Source of the DNA: Chitinophaga ginsengisoli
GTDB taxonomy: Bacteria > Bacteroidota > Bacteroidia > Chitinophagales > Chitinophagaceae
NCBI RefSeq assembly: GCF_003014595.1
Contig: NZ_PYGK01000005.1
Span: 186,001-250,000 of the forward strand
DNA length: 64,000 nt
Direction: 5' to 3'
Numbering within the stretch: the stretch's first letter is position 1; every line of letters starts with the position of its first letter. Below, in pieces: positions 53,705 through 63,145 of this stretch. Position numbers and translations under genes: made by a program. The notes below the pieces were generated by a model. The model was not told the DNA's origin. It ran no database searches and was given only the letters and a program-made list of their open reading frames with translations.

Positions 53705-56700
53705 TTATTTATTGGATTTGATTTTAGAGGCAGCTCTTTCGTCTGCTTCTACTTTCGCCAGTTTGTCCTTCGCTTCCTGTTTCAGCTCAGGTATCGGACA
53801 GTTCTCTGCAATACTCTGGAAGGTAGCTTTTGCATTGAAATAGTCTTTCTGACGGGTATACACATCACCCAGGAGGATGTAGGATTTCGCTACCCACACT
53901 TCGTATCCCGGTGTATTCTTTATTACATCAAAACCGGCTTTTTCTGCACCTGCCAGATCATTTTTCTGCAGGAGGCAATAAGCCAGGTTATAGCGGGCTT
54001 CAGCGCCTATTTCAGACTTGGTCAGCCCAGCAGCTATCTTATATTCTTTGATGGCTTCATCGTAGTTGCCCTGTTCCTGCTCTGCACGTCCCAGGTAAGC
54101 GTGACCGATGATCTGGTCGTCGGTACTGATATTACTGCTGGACAGCAGGATCTCTGCGTAGCTGTTCACTTCATCCCAGTGTTTCAGGAGATAATTGCTG
54201 CGCAGCAATCCACGGGTGGCGGCGAAGGTATTCTCCTTGGTAGTAGAGAGGTCCTGCAGCTGCAAATAGTAGGTGCGGGATTTCTCATAGTTCTTCACCT
54301 GGTAGAAGTTGATATTGGCAGCCTGCAAAGCGGCACGCTCTGCATACAGGCTATTGTTCTTTGTCAGTACGAATTCATAACCGGGCAATGCACCTGTATA
54401 ATCCTTATTGTTATAAGCACATTCTGATTTATAGAAATTAGCCGGTAATACGAATGCCCCGTTCGGGAACCGCTGCAGGTAGCTGTTGAAGGCGGTGGTA
54501 GCGCCTGCACAGTCACCATTACTGAACTTCGTTTCTGCTGCTGCATAGCTCAGGGAGTCTTCTGCAGATGCACTGATGGACTGGCCTGTAGATCTCAGCA
54601 ACGCTATATAGGCATCAGTTTTACCCTGACTTACATAGATATCTTTTACAGCGGCCAGTGCTTCGTTTGCTTCCGGAGAGTTAGGGTATTTCTCTACCAC
54701 CTGGCGGTAATAGGAGATCGCCTTGTCATCGTTATCCTTGTTGAAATAGCAGAGACCCAGTTTTAGCAATGCACGCGGTGCATTGGGTCCGTTAGGCTGC
54801 TTCTGCAATACGTTTTCCAGGTAAGGGATGGCCTCATTGTATTTTTCCTCTGCCAGGTAAGTATTGGCAATTTCCAGGTCAGCATCATTACCAAAACCTG
54901 AAGAAGGATATTTGCTGCCCAGTTGTTTCAGGAGGGCCACCTTTTCATTTGTTTTACCCTGGATACCGAGAATGATACTTTTCTGATAGGTAGCATAGTC
55001 AGATCCCGCCTGGTTGTTGGCAATGATCTTATCGTACATCGCCATTGCCTTTCCATAGTCTTTCAGCATATAATAACAGTCTGCACTACGGAGGGCCGCA
55101 TCAGCGATGATACGTGATGCATTCGGACCGGTGGTGCGCTGGGCTGCTTCAAAATGCTGGAGGGCGCGGGTATAGTCTTCTTTTTTCAGCAGGCTGTAAC
55201 CCATGTTATAGCTGGCTGTCTGGGCATTGGCTTCGCCGGAGGCAGGTACACCGCCGGTGAGGTAAACGTTCAGATGACCGATGGCGGCATCTGTTTTATT
55301 TTGTCGCATGGCTATTTCCGCTTTCCAGAAATGGGCCAGTTGTGTCAGGTTTTTATCGTAAGGATTCTTCAGTGAAATATCCAGCAGGCGGTCGGCTTCT
55401 GCCAGCTGTTGGTCATTGATCAGTTCTGTGGCGCGGCCATAGGCTACTTTCTGATATGCCTTCAGTACCGTTGGTGATTTGTCCGGCATGGCCTCAATGA
55501 TGGTCAGCGCATCATTGTAGTTGTTGGTGTTCATGAACAGGTTCACCAGTATCTCACGGGCCTCTTTGTTGTAAGAGGACTGTGGATAGGTGTTTACGAA
55601 GCTGGTGAGTTCAGTAACAGCGGCATCCTGGTAGCCCAGTTCGTAAGACAGTTTGCCATAGTTGAACCGGGAGATCTCCTGTTGCTGTGCGTTGGCACTG
55701 TTGCGGGCGCAGAAGGCGAATGCATTGCGGGCATTGGCTTTCTGGTTGGTACGCAGGTAGCAATCGCCCAGCAGGTACATGGAGTTCTGTCCCAGGGAAT
55801 CCTGCTCACTGCTCAACTGTTTGAAACCGTCGATGGCTTTATTATAGTTACCCGTCTGGTAATAGCTGTATGACAGCTGGTAAATATCTTCTTTCCTTAC
55901 TTCTTCAGCGTTGTCATGGAATTCCTGCAGATAAGGCAATGCTTTCTTATAGTCTTTCCTTTCGAAATAGGCCTGACCCAGTAATTGTTTCAGTTCTGCA
56001 TCATAATAAAGGCCTCCTTTTTTAACAAGGGGCTCTGCATAGCTGATCAACTGGTCCTTTTTATTCTGGAAGTAATAGATCTCTGCGATGTAATAAGGAA
56101 CGATGGTGCTGTATTTAGGATCGCTCACGACACGTTGGAAGCTCGTGAGGGCGTCGTTATACTGCCGGTTGTAATAGGCGATGAAGCCATAGTAATAGTT
56201 GGCCGGCTCATAGTATTTGCCGGGCACCTCCCTGATGGAACCGAACAGTGGCTGGGCCTTCTGGAAGTCTTTCACATTAAAATAGGAGTAAGCCAGTTCA
56301 AACTTAGCTTCTGCGATCTCGCTGTTGGAAAGGTTTTCGATATTGGCTTTTTCGTACAGGGGGATGGCCTCTTTCAGCTTATTCTGATGGAAGTAGTACT
56401 TCGCCAGCTGGTAGCTGACAAGCTGCTCCCTTGCGCTATTGTTGTAGAAGGCCAGGAAGTCCAGCGCCAGTTTTTCCGCATTGGCCTGTCCCAGTTTCAG
56501 TGCACAAACGGTATAATAATATTGGGCGTCTGTTTTTACCAGGCTACGGCTGGTCTCCTGGAAATAGCTGATATTATCAATCGTTTGCCGGAACAATTGC
56601 ATAGCCACTGCATATTTTTCCTGCTGGAAAAGTTGCTGGGCATCCTTGAAAACTTTATCCGGCTCGGTATAGACGCGCGTTTGCTGTGCTTTTGACACAG

Positions 56701-56776
56701 GCGCAGCCAGGATACAGAAAGACGCCAGGAATAAGTACAAATGTCCGGGAACAAGAAACTTTCTTATGAATTGCAT
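53705..56776 (-). CDS. Large exported TPR-repeat protein
   Basis: A 1023-residue protein with a signal peptide (about 1-30, ...PVSKAQQ) followed by tetratricopeptide repeats along nearly its full length, for example YAVAMQLFRQTIDNIS, KEAIPLYEKANIE, YNDALTSFQRVVSDPKY, YNEAIPYLENVLQKQP, DKAISYYRQVVEKYPNSPEANEAL and YDEAIKEYKIAAGL. TPR arrays act as scaffolds for protein binding. It is the first gene of an operon with the barrel protein. A promoter-like element lies at 56886-56893. It resembles the PilF/YbgF-type coiled TPR proteins (ToL-Pal-like) only in general form. Confidence 0.85.
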   Translation of the reverse strand: MQFIRKFLVPGHLYLFLASFCILAAPVSKAQQTRVYTEPDKVFKDAQQLFQQEKYAVAMQLFRQTIDNISYFQETSRSLVKTDAQYYYTVCALKLGQANAEKLALDFLAFYNNSAREQLVSYQLAKYYFHQNKLKEAIPLYEKANIENLSNSEIAEAKFELAYSYFNVKDFQKAQPLFGSIREVPGKYYEPANYYYGFIAYYNRQYNDALTSFQRVVSDPKYSTIVPYYIAEIYYFQNKKDQLISYAEPLVKKGGLYYDAELKQLLGQAYFERKDYKKALPYLQEFHDNAEEVRKEDIYQLSYSYYQTGNYNKAIDGFKQLSSEQDSLGQNSMYLLGDCYLRTNQKANARNAFAFCARNSANAQQQEISRFNYGKLSYELGYQDAAVTELTSFVNTYPQSSYNKEAREILVNLFMNTNNYNDALTIIEAMPDKSPTVLKAYQKVAYGRATELINDQQLAEADRLLDISLKNPYDKNLTQLAHFWKAEIAMRQNKTDAAIGHLNVYLTGGVPASGEANAQTASYNMGYSLLKKEDYTRALQHFEAAQRTTGPNASRIIADAALRSADCYYMLKDYGKAMAMYDKIIANNQAGSDYATYQKSIILGIQGKTNEKVALLKQLGSKYPSSGFGNDADLEIANTYLAEEKYNEAIPYLENVLQKQPNGPNAPRALLKLGLCYFNKDNDDKAISYYRQVVEKYPNSPEANEALAAVKDIYVSQGKTDAYIALLRSTGQSISASAEDSLSYAAAETKFSNGDCAGATTAFNSYLQRFPNGAFVLPANFYKSECAYNNKDYTGALPGYEFVLTKNNSLYAERAALQAANINFYQVKNYEKSRTYYLQLQDLSTTKENTFAATRGLLRSNYLLKHWDEVNSYAEILLSSSNISTDDQIIGHAYLGRAEQEQGNYDEAIKEYKIAAGLTKSEIGAEARYNLAYCLLQKNDLAGAEKAGFDVIKNTPGYEVWVAKSYILLGDVYTRQKDYFNAKATFQSIAENCPIPELKQEAKDKLAKVEADERAASKIKSNK

Positions 56777-57301
56777 GCTTTTAACCTGTTATATCTTAAA
56801 TATGCGTTTAAAACGGATCCCCAACAGAAATTATTTTCTATTCAGAATCAATAATATATTGCTTTGAGGGAGACAAAAACAGCAACAAATATAGCTATTG
56901 GATTTAATTAAGCTATACGCCGGCCCAAGGGGACATGGCGGGAACCGGATAACCGGCACCTGGTACGCGGAACCTGCTTTCGGATTTGCCCGTGCTGATC
57001 TGAAATTAAGGTGTTGACTTGCAAGAATTAAACCAACTTGTATAAACGGCAGTCCGTCCACCACCTGCTTTACCGGGATGCGTTGGTTTTCAGTGCAGTT
57101 TATGGAGGAAAAATAATTGCTCCGGTCAAATACCGGAACGCAGATAGCGGGGGAGGGGAACAAGGTTTTAATTGTTTATTATTAATCATATTTTTGGCGC
57201 AATCTGTAAACAGTTCATTTAAAATTAAAAAACGTGCCTGTATGATTCCTGTCGGCCAGACGGGAGGTAACGCAGATCTGCAGGCCTAAACCATTTTCTC
57301 T
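56777..57301. promoter_or_regulatory. Divergent promoter region, TPR gene / DoxX gene
   Basis: A 525-base gap. On the minus strand 56886-56893 reads TATATTTG, about 110 bases ahead of the TPR gene. On the plus strand 57189-57196 reads TATTTTTG, about 105 bases ahead of the DoxX gene. The middle (56920-57160) is GC-richer with short inverted repeats, but no gene or known RNA was recognised. Confidence 0.45.
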
Positions 57302-57709
57302 ATGAGTAAACTATTTACATCGCGTGTGAATACCGGCGCTGTCAACTTTGCTATGCTGGTATTGCGCGTGGTTTTTGGCGCATTGATGTTCACACATGGT
57401 TTGTCGAAACTGAAGGGTTTTTCCCAGATGGTAGGCAAATTCCCTGATCCGCTGCATGTAGGACAAACCATATCCCTGTCCCTGACCATTTTTGCAGAAA
57501 CCCTGTGTGCGGCGCTGGTAGCTGTCGGATTACTGACCCGCCTTGCTGCTGTTCCGCTGGTGTTCTGTATGATCATTGTGGTATTTGTGGTAATGAAGAA
57601 TGCGCCATTGTCGCAGAATGAAATGGGCATCCTGTTCCTGGCTGCTTTCACTGCGATATTGTTCGCCGGACCTGGCAAATACAGCCTGGACCACCTGATT
57701 GGAAAATAA
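57302..57709 (+). CDS. DoxX-family membrane protein
   Basis: A 135-residue membrane protein with four hydrophobic segments. It has the DoxX pattern NFAMLVLRVVFGALMFTHGLSKLKGFSQMVGKFPDP, then TIFAETLCAALVAVGLLTRLAAVPLVFCMI and a C-terminal AAFTAILFAGPGKYSLDHLIG. Such proteins are linked to quinones or sulfur-stress systems in some bacteria. It is the second DoxX-type gene in the window. The thioesterase and cinA genes follow on the same strand. Confidence 0.88.
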   Translation: MSKLFTSRVNTGAVNFAMLVLRVVFGALMFTHGLSKLKGFSQMVGKFPDPLHVGQTISLSLTIFAETLCAALVAVGLLTRLAAVPLVFCMIIVVFVVMKNAPLSQNEMGILFLAAFTAILFAGPGKYSLDHLIGK

Positions 57710-57795
57710 TTTAAACACCTGGTGCCCGTGTGTTGCCGGAAAACGCGGAATGCATTTTGTGGTAAATGCGGGCGCCAGGGCTCAAGACTGATAAT

Positions 57796-58215
57796 ATGTT
57801 CACACAGACGACACAGATACGCGTACGCTATGGAGAAACGGACCAGATGGGGTACCTTTACTACGGCAATTATGCATTATATTATGAAGTAGGGCGTGCA
57901 GAAGCCATCCGGACGCTGGGTTTTACCTATGCTGAACTGGAAAAACAGGGCATCATCATGCCGGTGGCAGAGTTAAATTCAAAGTACCTTCGCCCGGCCT
58001 ATTACGATGATCTTATAACAGTGAAGACTATATTGAAGGAATTGCCGGTCGATCATAAGATCCGGTTCCATACAGAACTATACAATGAAAAGGGCGAGCT
58101 ATTGAACGTAGGCGTCACCACCCTGGTATTCCTGCATGCAGATACCAGATTACGGTACGGGATGCCCCCGGTGATGATGGAACGCCTGGCTCCTTTTTTT
58201 GAGAAAAGCATGTAA
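57796..58215 (+). CDS. Acyl-CoA thioesterase (YbgC/4HBT family)
   Basis: A 139-residue hotdog-fold thioesterase, started at the ATG at 57796 (MFTQTTQIRVRYGETDQMGYLYYGNYALYYEVGRAEAIR). The Asp in the ETDQMG motif aligns with the catalytic Asp of 4-hydroxybenzoyl-CoA thioesterase-type enzymes. It hydrolyses acyl-CoA thioesters; the chain is unknown. It is 3 bases upstream of cinA and likely co-transcribed with it. An upstream ATG at 57766 would add 10 residues not seen in the family. Confidence 0.9.
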   Translation: MFTQTTQIRVRYGETDQMGYLYYGNYALYYEVGRAEAIRTLGFTYAELEKQGIIMPVAELNSKYLRPAYYDDLITVKTILKELPVDHKIRFHTELYNEKGELLNVGVTTLVFLHADTRLRYGMPPVMMERLAPFFEKSM

Positions 58216-58218
58216 ATC

Positions 58219-59475
58219 ATGACAATACAAGCGGATAAGGTAGTAGCAAGTATCATCACGATCGGAGATGAATTACTGATAGGACAGACGATAGACACTA
58301 ATTCAGCCTGGATGGCGCAGCAACTGAATGCGATGGGAATATGGGTACACCGCCGTGTAGCCATCGGGGATGTGAGGGAAGCCATCCTGGAAGCATTGGA
58401 CAGGGAAGGAGCGGTTTCAGACATTGTACTGATTACGGGAGGACTGGGACCAACAGCCGACGATATTACCAAACCCGTATTGTGCGAATATTTTGGCGGA
58501 AAGCTGGTAAGAGATGAAGCTACCTATCTGCAGGTAATGGAATTCTTTGAAAGCCGCGGCCTGCCCACCTTACAGCGTAATGTGGACCAGTCGCTGGTAC
58601 CCGATGTGGCCACGGTGCTGCATAACACCAGGGGTACTGCACCGGGCATGTGGTTTGAAAAGGACGAAAAGATCTATGTGTCCATGCCGGGCGTGCCACA
58701 TGAAATGAAAGGACTGATGTCCGATCATGTGTTGCCACGCTTACAGGAATATTTCCAGACGCCGGCAATTGTACACCAGACATTGCTGACTTCAGGCATG
58801 GGAGAGTCGTTTATAGCGGAAAGACTGACACACTTTGAAGCATCCCTTCCTCCACATATCAAGCTGGCCTACCTGCCATCTTACGGTTTGCTGAAGCTGC
58901 GGCTCACTGCTTTTGGCGCAGATAAATTATCCACCGCAGCCGCATTGTCCATCTATTTTCACCAGATGAAGGAACTGCTGGCGGATATTACCGTGACAGA
59001 CGAGGACCTTCCTATGGGTGAAGTGCTGGGTAAACTGCTGAAAGAAAAGGGGAAAACGGTCGGTACAGCAGAGAGCTGTACGGGTGGGTTCATTGCCCAC
59101 AATATTACCCTGGTGCCGGGAAGTTCTGCCTGGTATAAAGGCAGTGTAGTTAGTTATGCCAACGAAATTAAAAGTGGTTTACTGGGGGTGAAACAGGAAA
59201 CATTACAGGCCAACGGTGCGGTGAGCGAGGCAGTGGTAAGGGAAATGGCCAGAGGAGCCCTGCAGCAGTTAAAAACCGATTATATCATAGCGGTATCAGG
59301 TATCATGGGGCCTGATGGCGGCACTCCGGAAAAGCCGGTAGGTACTGTCTGGATAGCTGCCGGCAGTGCGAAGGAACTGGTGACGGTGAAGCACCAGTTG
59401 CGCTATGACCGCCTGAATAACATACAGATGACAGCAACTTATGCAATGAATGAATTGAGGAAGTTGATAGTATAA
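58219..59475 (+). CDS. cinA: CinA-like protein (MoCF domain + nicotinamide-nucleotide amidase domain)
   Basis: A 418-residue two-domain protein. The N-terminal MoCF-like domain (about 1-170) has ITIGDELLIGQTIDTNSAWMAQQL and VLITGGLGPTADDITKPVL. This domain is linked to ADP-ribose or NAD-related pyrophosphatase activity. The C-terminal CinA domain (about 255-418) has GTAESCTGGFIAHNIT, with the reactive serine, GSSAWYKGSVVSYANEIK and GIMGPDGGTPEKPVGTVWIA, and deamidates nicotinamide mononucleotide in relatives. The full-length form suggests pyridine-nucleotide recycling. It follows the thioesterase gene by 3 bases. Confidence 0.93.
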   Translation: MTIQADKVVASIITIGDELLIGQTIDTNSAWMAQQLNAMGIWVHRRVAIGDVREAILEALDREGAVSDIVLITGGLGPTADDITKPVLCEYFGGKLVRDEATYLQVMEFFESRGLPTLQRNVDQSLVPDVATVLHNTRGTAPGMWFEKDEKIYVSMPGVPHEMKGLMSDHVLPRLQEYFQTPAIVHQTLLTSGMGESFIAERLTHFEASLPPHIKLAYLPSYGLLKLRLTAFGADKLSTAAALSIYFHQMKELLADITVTDEDLPMGEVLGKLLKEKGKTVGTAESCTGGFIAHNITLVPGSSAWYKGSVVSYANEIKSGLLGVKQETLQANGAVSEAVVREMARGALQQLKTDYIIAVSGIMGPDGGTPEKPVGTVWIAAGSAKELVTVKHQLRYDRLNNIQMTATYAMNELRKLIV

Positions 59476-59487
59476 ACCTTACTTTTG
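59455..59487 (+). promoter_or_regulatory. Putative promoter of the E2 gene
   Basis: TACTTTTG (59480-59487) matches TAnnTTTG, with a TTG at 59455-59457 (22-base gap) inside the end of cinA. It lies 30 bases ahead of the E2 ATG (59518). Confidence 0.55.
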
Positions 59488-59517
59488 TTTCCGTACCAAA
59501 ACGCTAAACACAATTTT

Positions 59518-60924
59518 ATGGCCATTGTAGAACTGGTAATGCCCAAAATGGGGGAAAGTATTATGGAAGCCACCATATTACGCTGGCATAAGAAGCCGGG
59601 AGATCATGTAAAAACTGATGAAACCGTGCTCGAAATTGCGACGGATAAGGTGGATAGCGAAGTACCTTCTATTGCCGATGGGGAAATTACCGAGATACTC
59701 TACGCGGAAAATGATGTAGTACCGGTAGGTACTGTCATTGCACGTATCAATACCGCTGTTGACGCTGGTTTCGCGACAGCAGCTCCTGTCGCCCCTGTGG
59801 CAGTACAGGAAACGCCTGCCGCCGTTGTAAGAGAAGAAGCGCCTGTTCCGCAACATGAAACAACGAGCGCTCCTTATGAGGCGCAGTTCGTAACGAGTGG
59901 TGCCCGTTTTTACTCTCCGCTGGTACTGACCATTGCACAACAGGAAGGTATCAGCTTTGCTGAACTGGAAAAAATACCTGGTACCGGCAATGAAGGCCGT
60001 GTGACCAAAAAAGATATATTAGTTTTTGTGGAGGCGAAAAACAAGGGGCTTACCACTGCACCAGCGCCACAAAGAACAGAAGCGCCGGCGCCTGTAGAAC
60101 AGCCGGTAAGCCGTCCGGCAGCCGCAGTAACTCCTGCCGCTGTTCCGGTTAGCAATGGCGTAGGTTCACACTCACAGCCTGCAGCTGCGCCGGTGAGCAC
60201 TGCCAGCTATGGCAATAATGTGGAGATCATTGAAATGGACCGTATGCGTAAGCTGATCGCTGAGCATATGGTGCGTAGCAAACATACCAGCCCGCATGTG
60301 ACCAGCTTCGCAGAGGCAGATGTGACCAATATGGTGAAATGGCGTGATCAGGTGAAAGGAGCTTTTGAGAAAAGAGAAGGAGAGAAGATCACTTTTACAC
60401 CACTCTTCATCGAAGCAATGGTGAAATGCATCAAAAAGTTCCCGCTGTTAAACAGTTCACTGGACGGTGATAAGATCATCGTTAAGAAAGATATCAATAT
60501 CGGTATGGCAACTGCTTTGCCTACAGGTAATCTGATCGTTCCGGTGATCCGTAATGCCGACATGCTGAACCTGGTGGGACTAACCCGCCAGGTGAATCAA
60601 CTGGCCAATGCAGCCCGTCAAAACAGGCTGAAACCTGATGATACACAGAACGGTACCATCACCCTGACCAACGTAGGCACCTTTGGCAGCCTGGCTGGTA
60701 CACCCATCATCAACCAGCCGCAGGTGGCTATCCTGGCAGTAGGCGCGATCAAAAAACGTCCTGTTGTGATAGAATCGCCTTACGGTGATACCATCGCTAT
60801 CCGTCATATGATGTACCTGTCACTGTCCTACGATCACCGTATCGTGGATGGCGCAATGGGTTCTACTTTCCTGAGCGCAGTAGCGCAGGAACTGGAAAAT
60901 TTTGATGTGAACAGGGGCTATTAA
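59518..60924 (+). CDS. 2-oxo acid dehydrogenase E2 component (dihydrolipoamide acyltransferase)
   Basis: A 468-residue acyltransferase core of a 2-oxo acid dehydrogenase complex, started at the ATG at 59518 (MAIVELVMPKMGESIMEATI). The lipoyl domain has the lipoylated Lys44 in EIATDKVDSEVPS. A Pro/Ala-rich linker follows, then the E3-binding domain (about 130-175: FYSPLVLTIAQQEGISFAELEKIPGTGNEGRVTKKDI), a second Pro/Ala linker and the catalytic domain with LSYDHRIVDGAMGSTFL. One lipoyl domain and the DKVDSEVP context resemble the branched-chain or 2-oxoglutarate type rather than a multi-lipoyl pyruvate E2; the substrate is undecided. E1 and E3 are not adjacent. Confidence 0.9.
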   Translation: MAIVELVMPKMGESIMEATILRWHKKPGDHVKTDETVLEIATDKVDSEVPSIADGEITEILYAENDVVPVGTVIARINTAVDAGFATAAPVAPVAVQETPAAVVREEAPVPQHETTSAPYEAQFVTSGARFYSPLVLTIAQQEGISFAELEKIPGTGNEGRVTKKDILVFVEAKNKGLTTAPAPQRTEAPAPVEQPVSRPAAAVTPAAVPVSNGVGSHSQPAAAPVSTASYGNNVEIIEMDRMRKLIAEHMVRSKHTSPHVTSFAEADVTNMVKWRDQVKGAFEKREGEKITFTPLFIEAMVKCIKKFPLLNSSLDGDKIIVKKDINIGMATALPTGNLIVPVIRNADMLNLVGLTRQVNQLANAARQNRLKPDDTQNGTITLTNVGTFGSLAGTPIINQPQVAILAVGAIKKRPVVIESPYGDTIAIRHMMYLSLSYDHRIVDGAMGSTFLSAVAQELENFDVNRGY

Positions 60925-60970
60925 GGGAGAACAGATGCTTGCTTAGATAAGCACATTTGAATATTTATTG

Positions 60971-61018
60971 CGAATGATGAATACAGAGATGATCCGTCTC
61001 ACCTGTATTCATCATTCG
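60971..61018 (+). terminator. 16-bp perfect inverted repeat after the E2 gene
   Basis: A perfect 16-bp repeat (60971-60986 with 61003-61018), loop 16 bases, 46 bases past the E2 stop. It is followed only by GTGTTTTGGGG, so termination by this alone is uncertain; the stronger terminator at 61097 comes next. Confidence 0.55.
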
Positions 61019-61096
61019 TGTTTTGGGGATAAAACCTTGTTTGGTCTTTTATACAGGAATTATAATATCCGCAGATAACAAAAATATACCAGCATA

Positions 61097-61124
61097 AAAA
61101 AAGCTCCTTTGCAGGAGCTTTTTT
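61097..61124. terminator. Bidirectional terminator between E2 and RRM genes
   Basis: A 12-bp perfect stem (61097-61108 with 61113-61124) with a 4-base loop and A6/T6 flanks. It serves the E2 gene on the plus strand and the RRM gene on the minus strand. Confidence 0.9.
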
Positions 61125-61160
61125 CAATTTCTTGACCGAGATAAGCTTAGGCCAACAGAA

Positions 61161-61487
61161 TTAATAACGACCACGACCGCCGCCGCCGCCGTATCCGCCG
61201 CCGCCACCGCGATTGAATCCACCACCTCTTGAGTTATTATTCGGTTGTTTAGGTCTTGCTTCGTTTACCATCAGTTGCTTGCCTTCGATTTCAGTACCGT
61301 TCAAACTATCCATAGCCTTGCTACCTTCTTCCTGGTTGGGCATTTCCACGAATCCGAAACCGCGTGAACGGCCAGTCTCGTGGTCCTTGATAATTTTAGC
61401 GGAAGTAACCTCTCCAAATTCGCTAAATATCTGGTGAAGGTCTTCATCGTTCAACCTGTAGTGCAGGTTGGCTACGTAAATGTTCAT
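61161..61487 (-). CDS. RRM-type RNA-binding protein with glycine-rich tail
   Basis: A 108-residue protein started at the ATG at 61487 (MNIYVANLHYRLNDEDL); an upstream start would add only a Phe-rich stretch. Residues 1-80 are one RNA recognition motif with RNP2 (IYVANL) and RNP1 (RSRGFGFVEM) clearly visible. The tail is Arg/Gly-rich (GGGGGYGGGGGRGRY), as in cold-induced RRM proteins of cyanobacteria and Bacteroidota. It probably binds single-stranded RNA, possibly as an RNA chaperone. It is transcribed alone with the terminator at 61097. Confidence 0.93.
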   Translation of the reverse strand: MNIYVANLHYRLNDEDLHQIFSEFGEVTSAKIIKDHETGRSRGFGFVEMPNQEEGSKAMDSLNGTEIEGKQLMVNEARPKQPNNNSRGGGFNRGGGGGYGGGGGRGRY

Positions 61488-61678
61488 GACTAAAAAATTA
61501 AAAAAATGAAAAATAATATTGAAGATAAACAAATAAGTTCAATAAATACACCGCGTCAGGAAATAATTTAATAAAGTAAATATACCGGTAACACTGGCTG
61601 GAATTACCACTTCCGTTTTATGGATAGTTGGCTGATTTTTTGTAAATTAATATACATAATCCATTAAATTATTTTGGT

Positions 61679-62398
61679 ATGAGTAGCCTGAGCGAAACGT
61701 GGTTTGCAGACGGTTATATCGATTTTGAGCAGAAAAAGTACACTTTGTTGGCCTATCTGCAGCAAATAAACCGTTATTTCAATGAAAACAAGCTGTACCC
61801 GCAGCTGGGAGATGTCATCTTTCACTATAACAATCTGGTAGCCTTCCGGGAAAACAAACAATTCCTGCAGCAGCAGTTTCCCAAACGCCTTACTGCCGTG
61901 AATATGGAACGACTGCAGTTACTTTATGAGCAGATGATCGCCGATGATGAACTGATGCAGGAGCTGGAAACCATTATCCAATATGCCATTCAGAAGATGA
62001 ACGGCGCTATCCGCGAAGGCACAGAGATCTATGAATTTGTGGAAGAAAGCCTGAATATCTCGCCCGTGGGACTGATACCGCTGGATTCACAGGAGGGATA
62101 TTTATTCCTGTGTGATGGCCGCTATCAGGATGTGATAGTGTATGAATACAGATTGAGTATTTTTGAACGCCATGATGAAAAATACCGGGGTATTCACACA
62201 CAATACCTCGATACCTATACCAAGGACCTGGTAAATACCTGTGAGCATATTAAAACCAGCCTGATCCGGCAGCGTAAGAAACTGCCTACCCCGGCAGTAT
62301 ACCGCATTGATACCAAGCTCGTATTTCCGGTAACCGAGACCTTATTACCCGTTGCCAAACGCTCCCTGGTGAAGTATATTGCCCATAATGCCGCATAG
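61679..62398 (+). CDS. Conserved protein of unknown function
   Basis: A 239-residue, cytoplasmic, mostly alpha-helical protein (no signal peptide or membrane segment). The N-terminal half is helical (FEQKKYTLLAYLQQINRYFNENKLYPQLGDVIFHYNNLVAF, LYEQMIADDELMQELETIIQYAIQKM). The C-terminal half has more strands (VGLIPLDSQEGYLFLC, VIVYEYRLSIF) and ends in a helix. I do not recognise a named family. It lies alone between the RRM and DUF4230 genes on the opposite strand. Confidence 0.75.
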   Translation: MSSLSETWFADGYIDFEQKKYTLLAYLQQINRYFNENKLYPQLGDVIFHYNNLVAFRENKQFLQQQFPKRLTAVNMERLQLLYEQMIADDELMQELETIIQYAIQKMNGAIREGTEIYEFVEESLNISPVGLIPLDSQEGYLFLCDGRYQDVIVYEYRLSIFERHDEKYRGIHTQYLDTYTKDLVNTCEHIKTSLIRQRKKLPTPAVYRIDTKLVFPVTETLLPVAKRSLVKYIAHNAA

Positions 62399-62433
62399 GT
62401 ACAGCTAGCATGTATACCTCACAGAAAGTACAG

Positions 62434-62518
62434 TCTGCCGGCATTCCGGCAGATATGTATATCAATGTTTCCGGGAAAGATCCCTATGTGCTATAACACC
62501 AGGACCTGCCCCGGAAAC
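62434..62518. terminator. Two inverted repeats between convergent genes
   Basis: The first is an 8-bp stem (62434-62441 with 62446-62453, loop CATT); the second pairs GTTTCCGGG (62467-62475) with its complement (62510-62518). They lie between the conserved protein (plus) and the DUF4230 gene (minus). No T run follows, so terminator function is moderate. Confidence 0.45.
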
Positions 62519-62530
62519 CTTTAAAAACGA

Positions 62531-63145
62531 TTAATTCAGTAATACCGGCGCACTGCTGCCAAAGGTGATCTCCAGCTCATGATCATGAAGGAAAGGCTCA
62601 TAGTACTGCCTGATAATCTTGGTGAGTTTCTCTTTTGACTGATTGATATACAGGTTGTTGTTTTCCAGCTGTCCACGGGAAGTCTGGTACAGCTTTTTCT
62701 GCACGTCAGTATAGGTTTCATCGTCCTGGAACAGTAGCCAGCCTTTCCTGTTGGAAGTCTCCATCTTGTCCACTTTCAGCTCATAACTGAGCAGTTTCGG
62801 TTGTGGCAGGTTGATAGTGATCTTCTTATCTGACACCGTTATCCGGAAATTCTTCTCATCTGCATTGATGCCATATTTGGCCAGGTAAGGGATAGATACC
62901 CAGATGGTGTTCTCCAGGAATGCCTTTTTCAGATTGGAGGTCCATTCTCCATCGTCAGTAATATTACTGCGTTTGATCGTAGCATTGCCCTGCACTTCAA
63001 GGCTGGCCAGTTCAGCGATTTCGCGCACGATCTGACTATTAGAGAGAATGCTCTGATTTACACTTTTACTGCCGAATTGTTTGCCCAACCAAAACAGTAA
63101 AACAGCAAGGGATAGAAAAAAAACGAAACGAAAGAATCTTTTCAT
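62531..63145 (-). CDS. DUF4230-family membrane-anchored protein
   Basis: A 204-residue protein started at the ATG at 63145 (MKRFFRFVFFLSLAVLLFW). One N-terminal membrane segment (about 7-21) anchors a soluble domain matching DUF4230: VREIAELASLEVQGNATIKRSN, NTIWVSIPYLAKYGIN, ITVSDKKITINLPQPKLLSYELK and a C-terminal ELEITFGS. The function of DUF4230 is unknown. The in-frame start at 63190 would add 15 residues without support. Confidence 0.8.
   Translation of the reverse strand: MKRFFRFVFFLSLAVLLFWLGKQFGSKSVNQSILSNSQIVREIAELASLEVQGNATIKRSNITDDGEWTSNLKKAFLENTIWVSIPYLAKYGINADEKNFRITVSDKKITINLPQPKLLSYELKVDKMETSNRKGWLLFQDDETYTDVQKKLYQTSRGQLENNNLYINQSKEKLTKIIRQYYEPFLHDHELEITFGSSAPVLLN

Noticed and set aside
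56920-57160. Cobalamin-type riboswitch or small RNA in the TPR/DoxX gap
   Set aside because: The short inverted repeats do not assemble into a known riboswitch core by eye; no conserved box was found.
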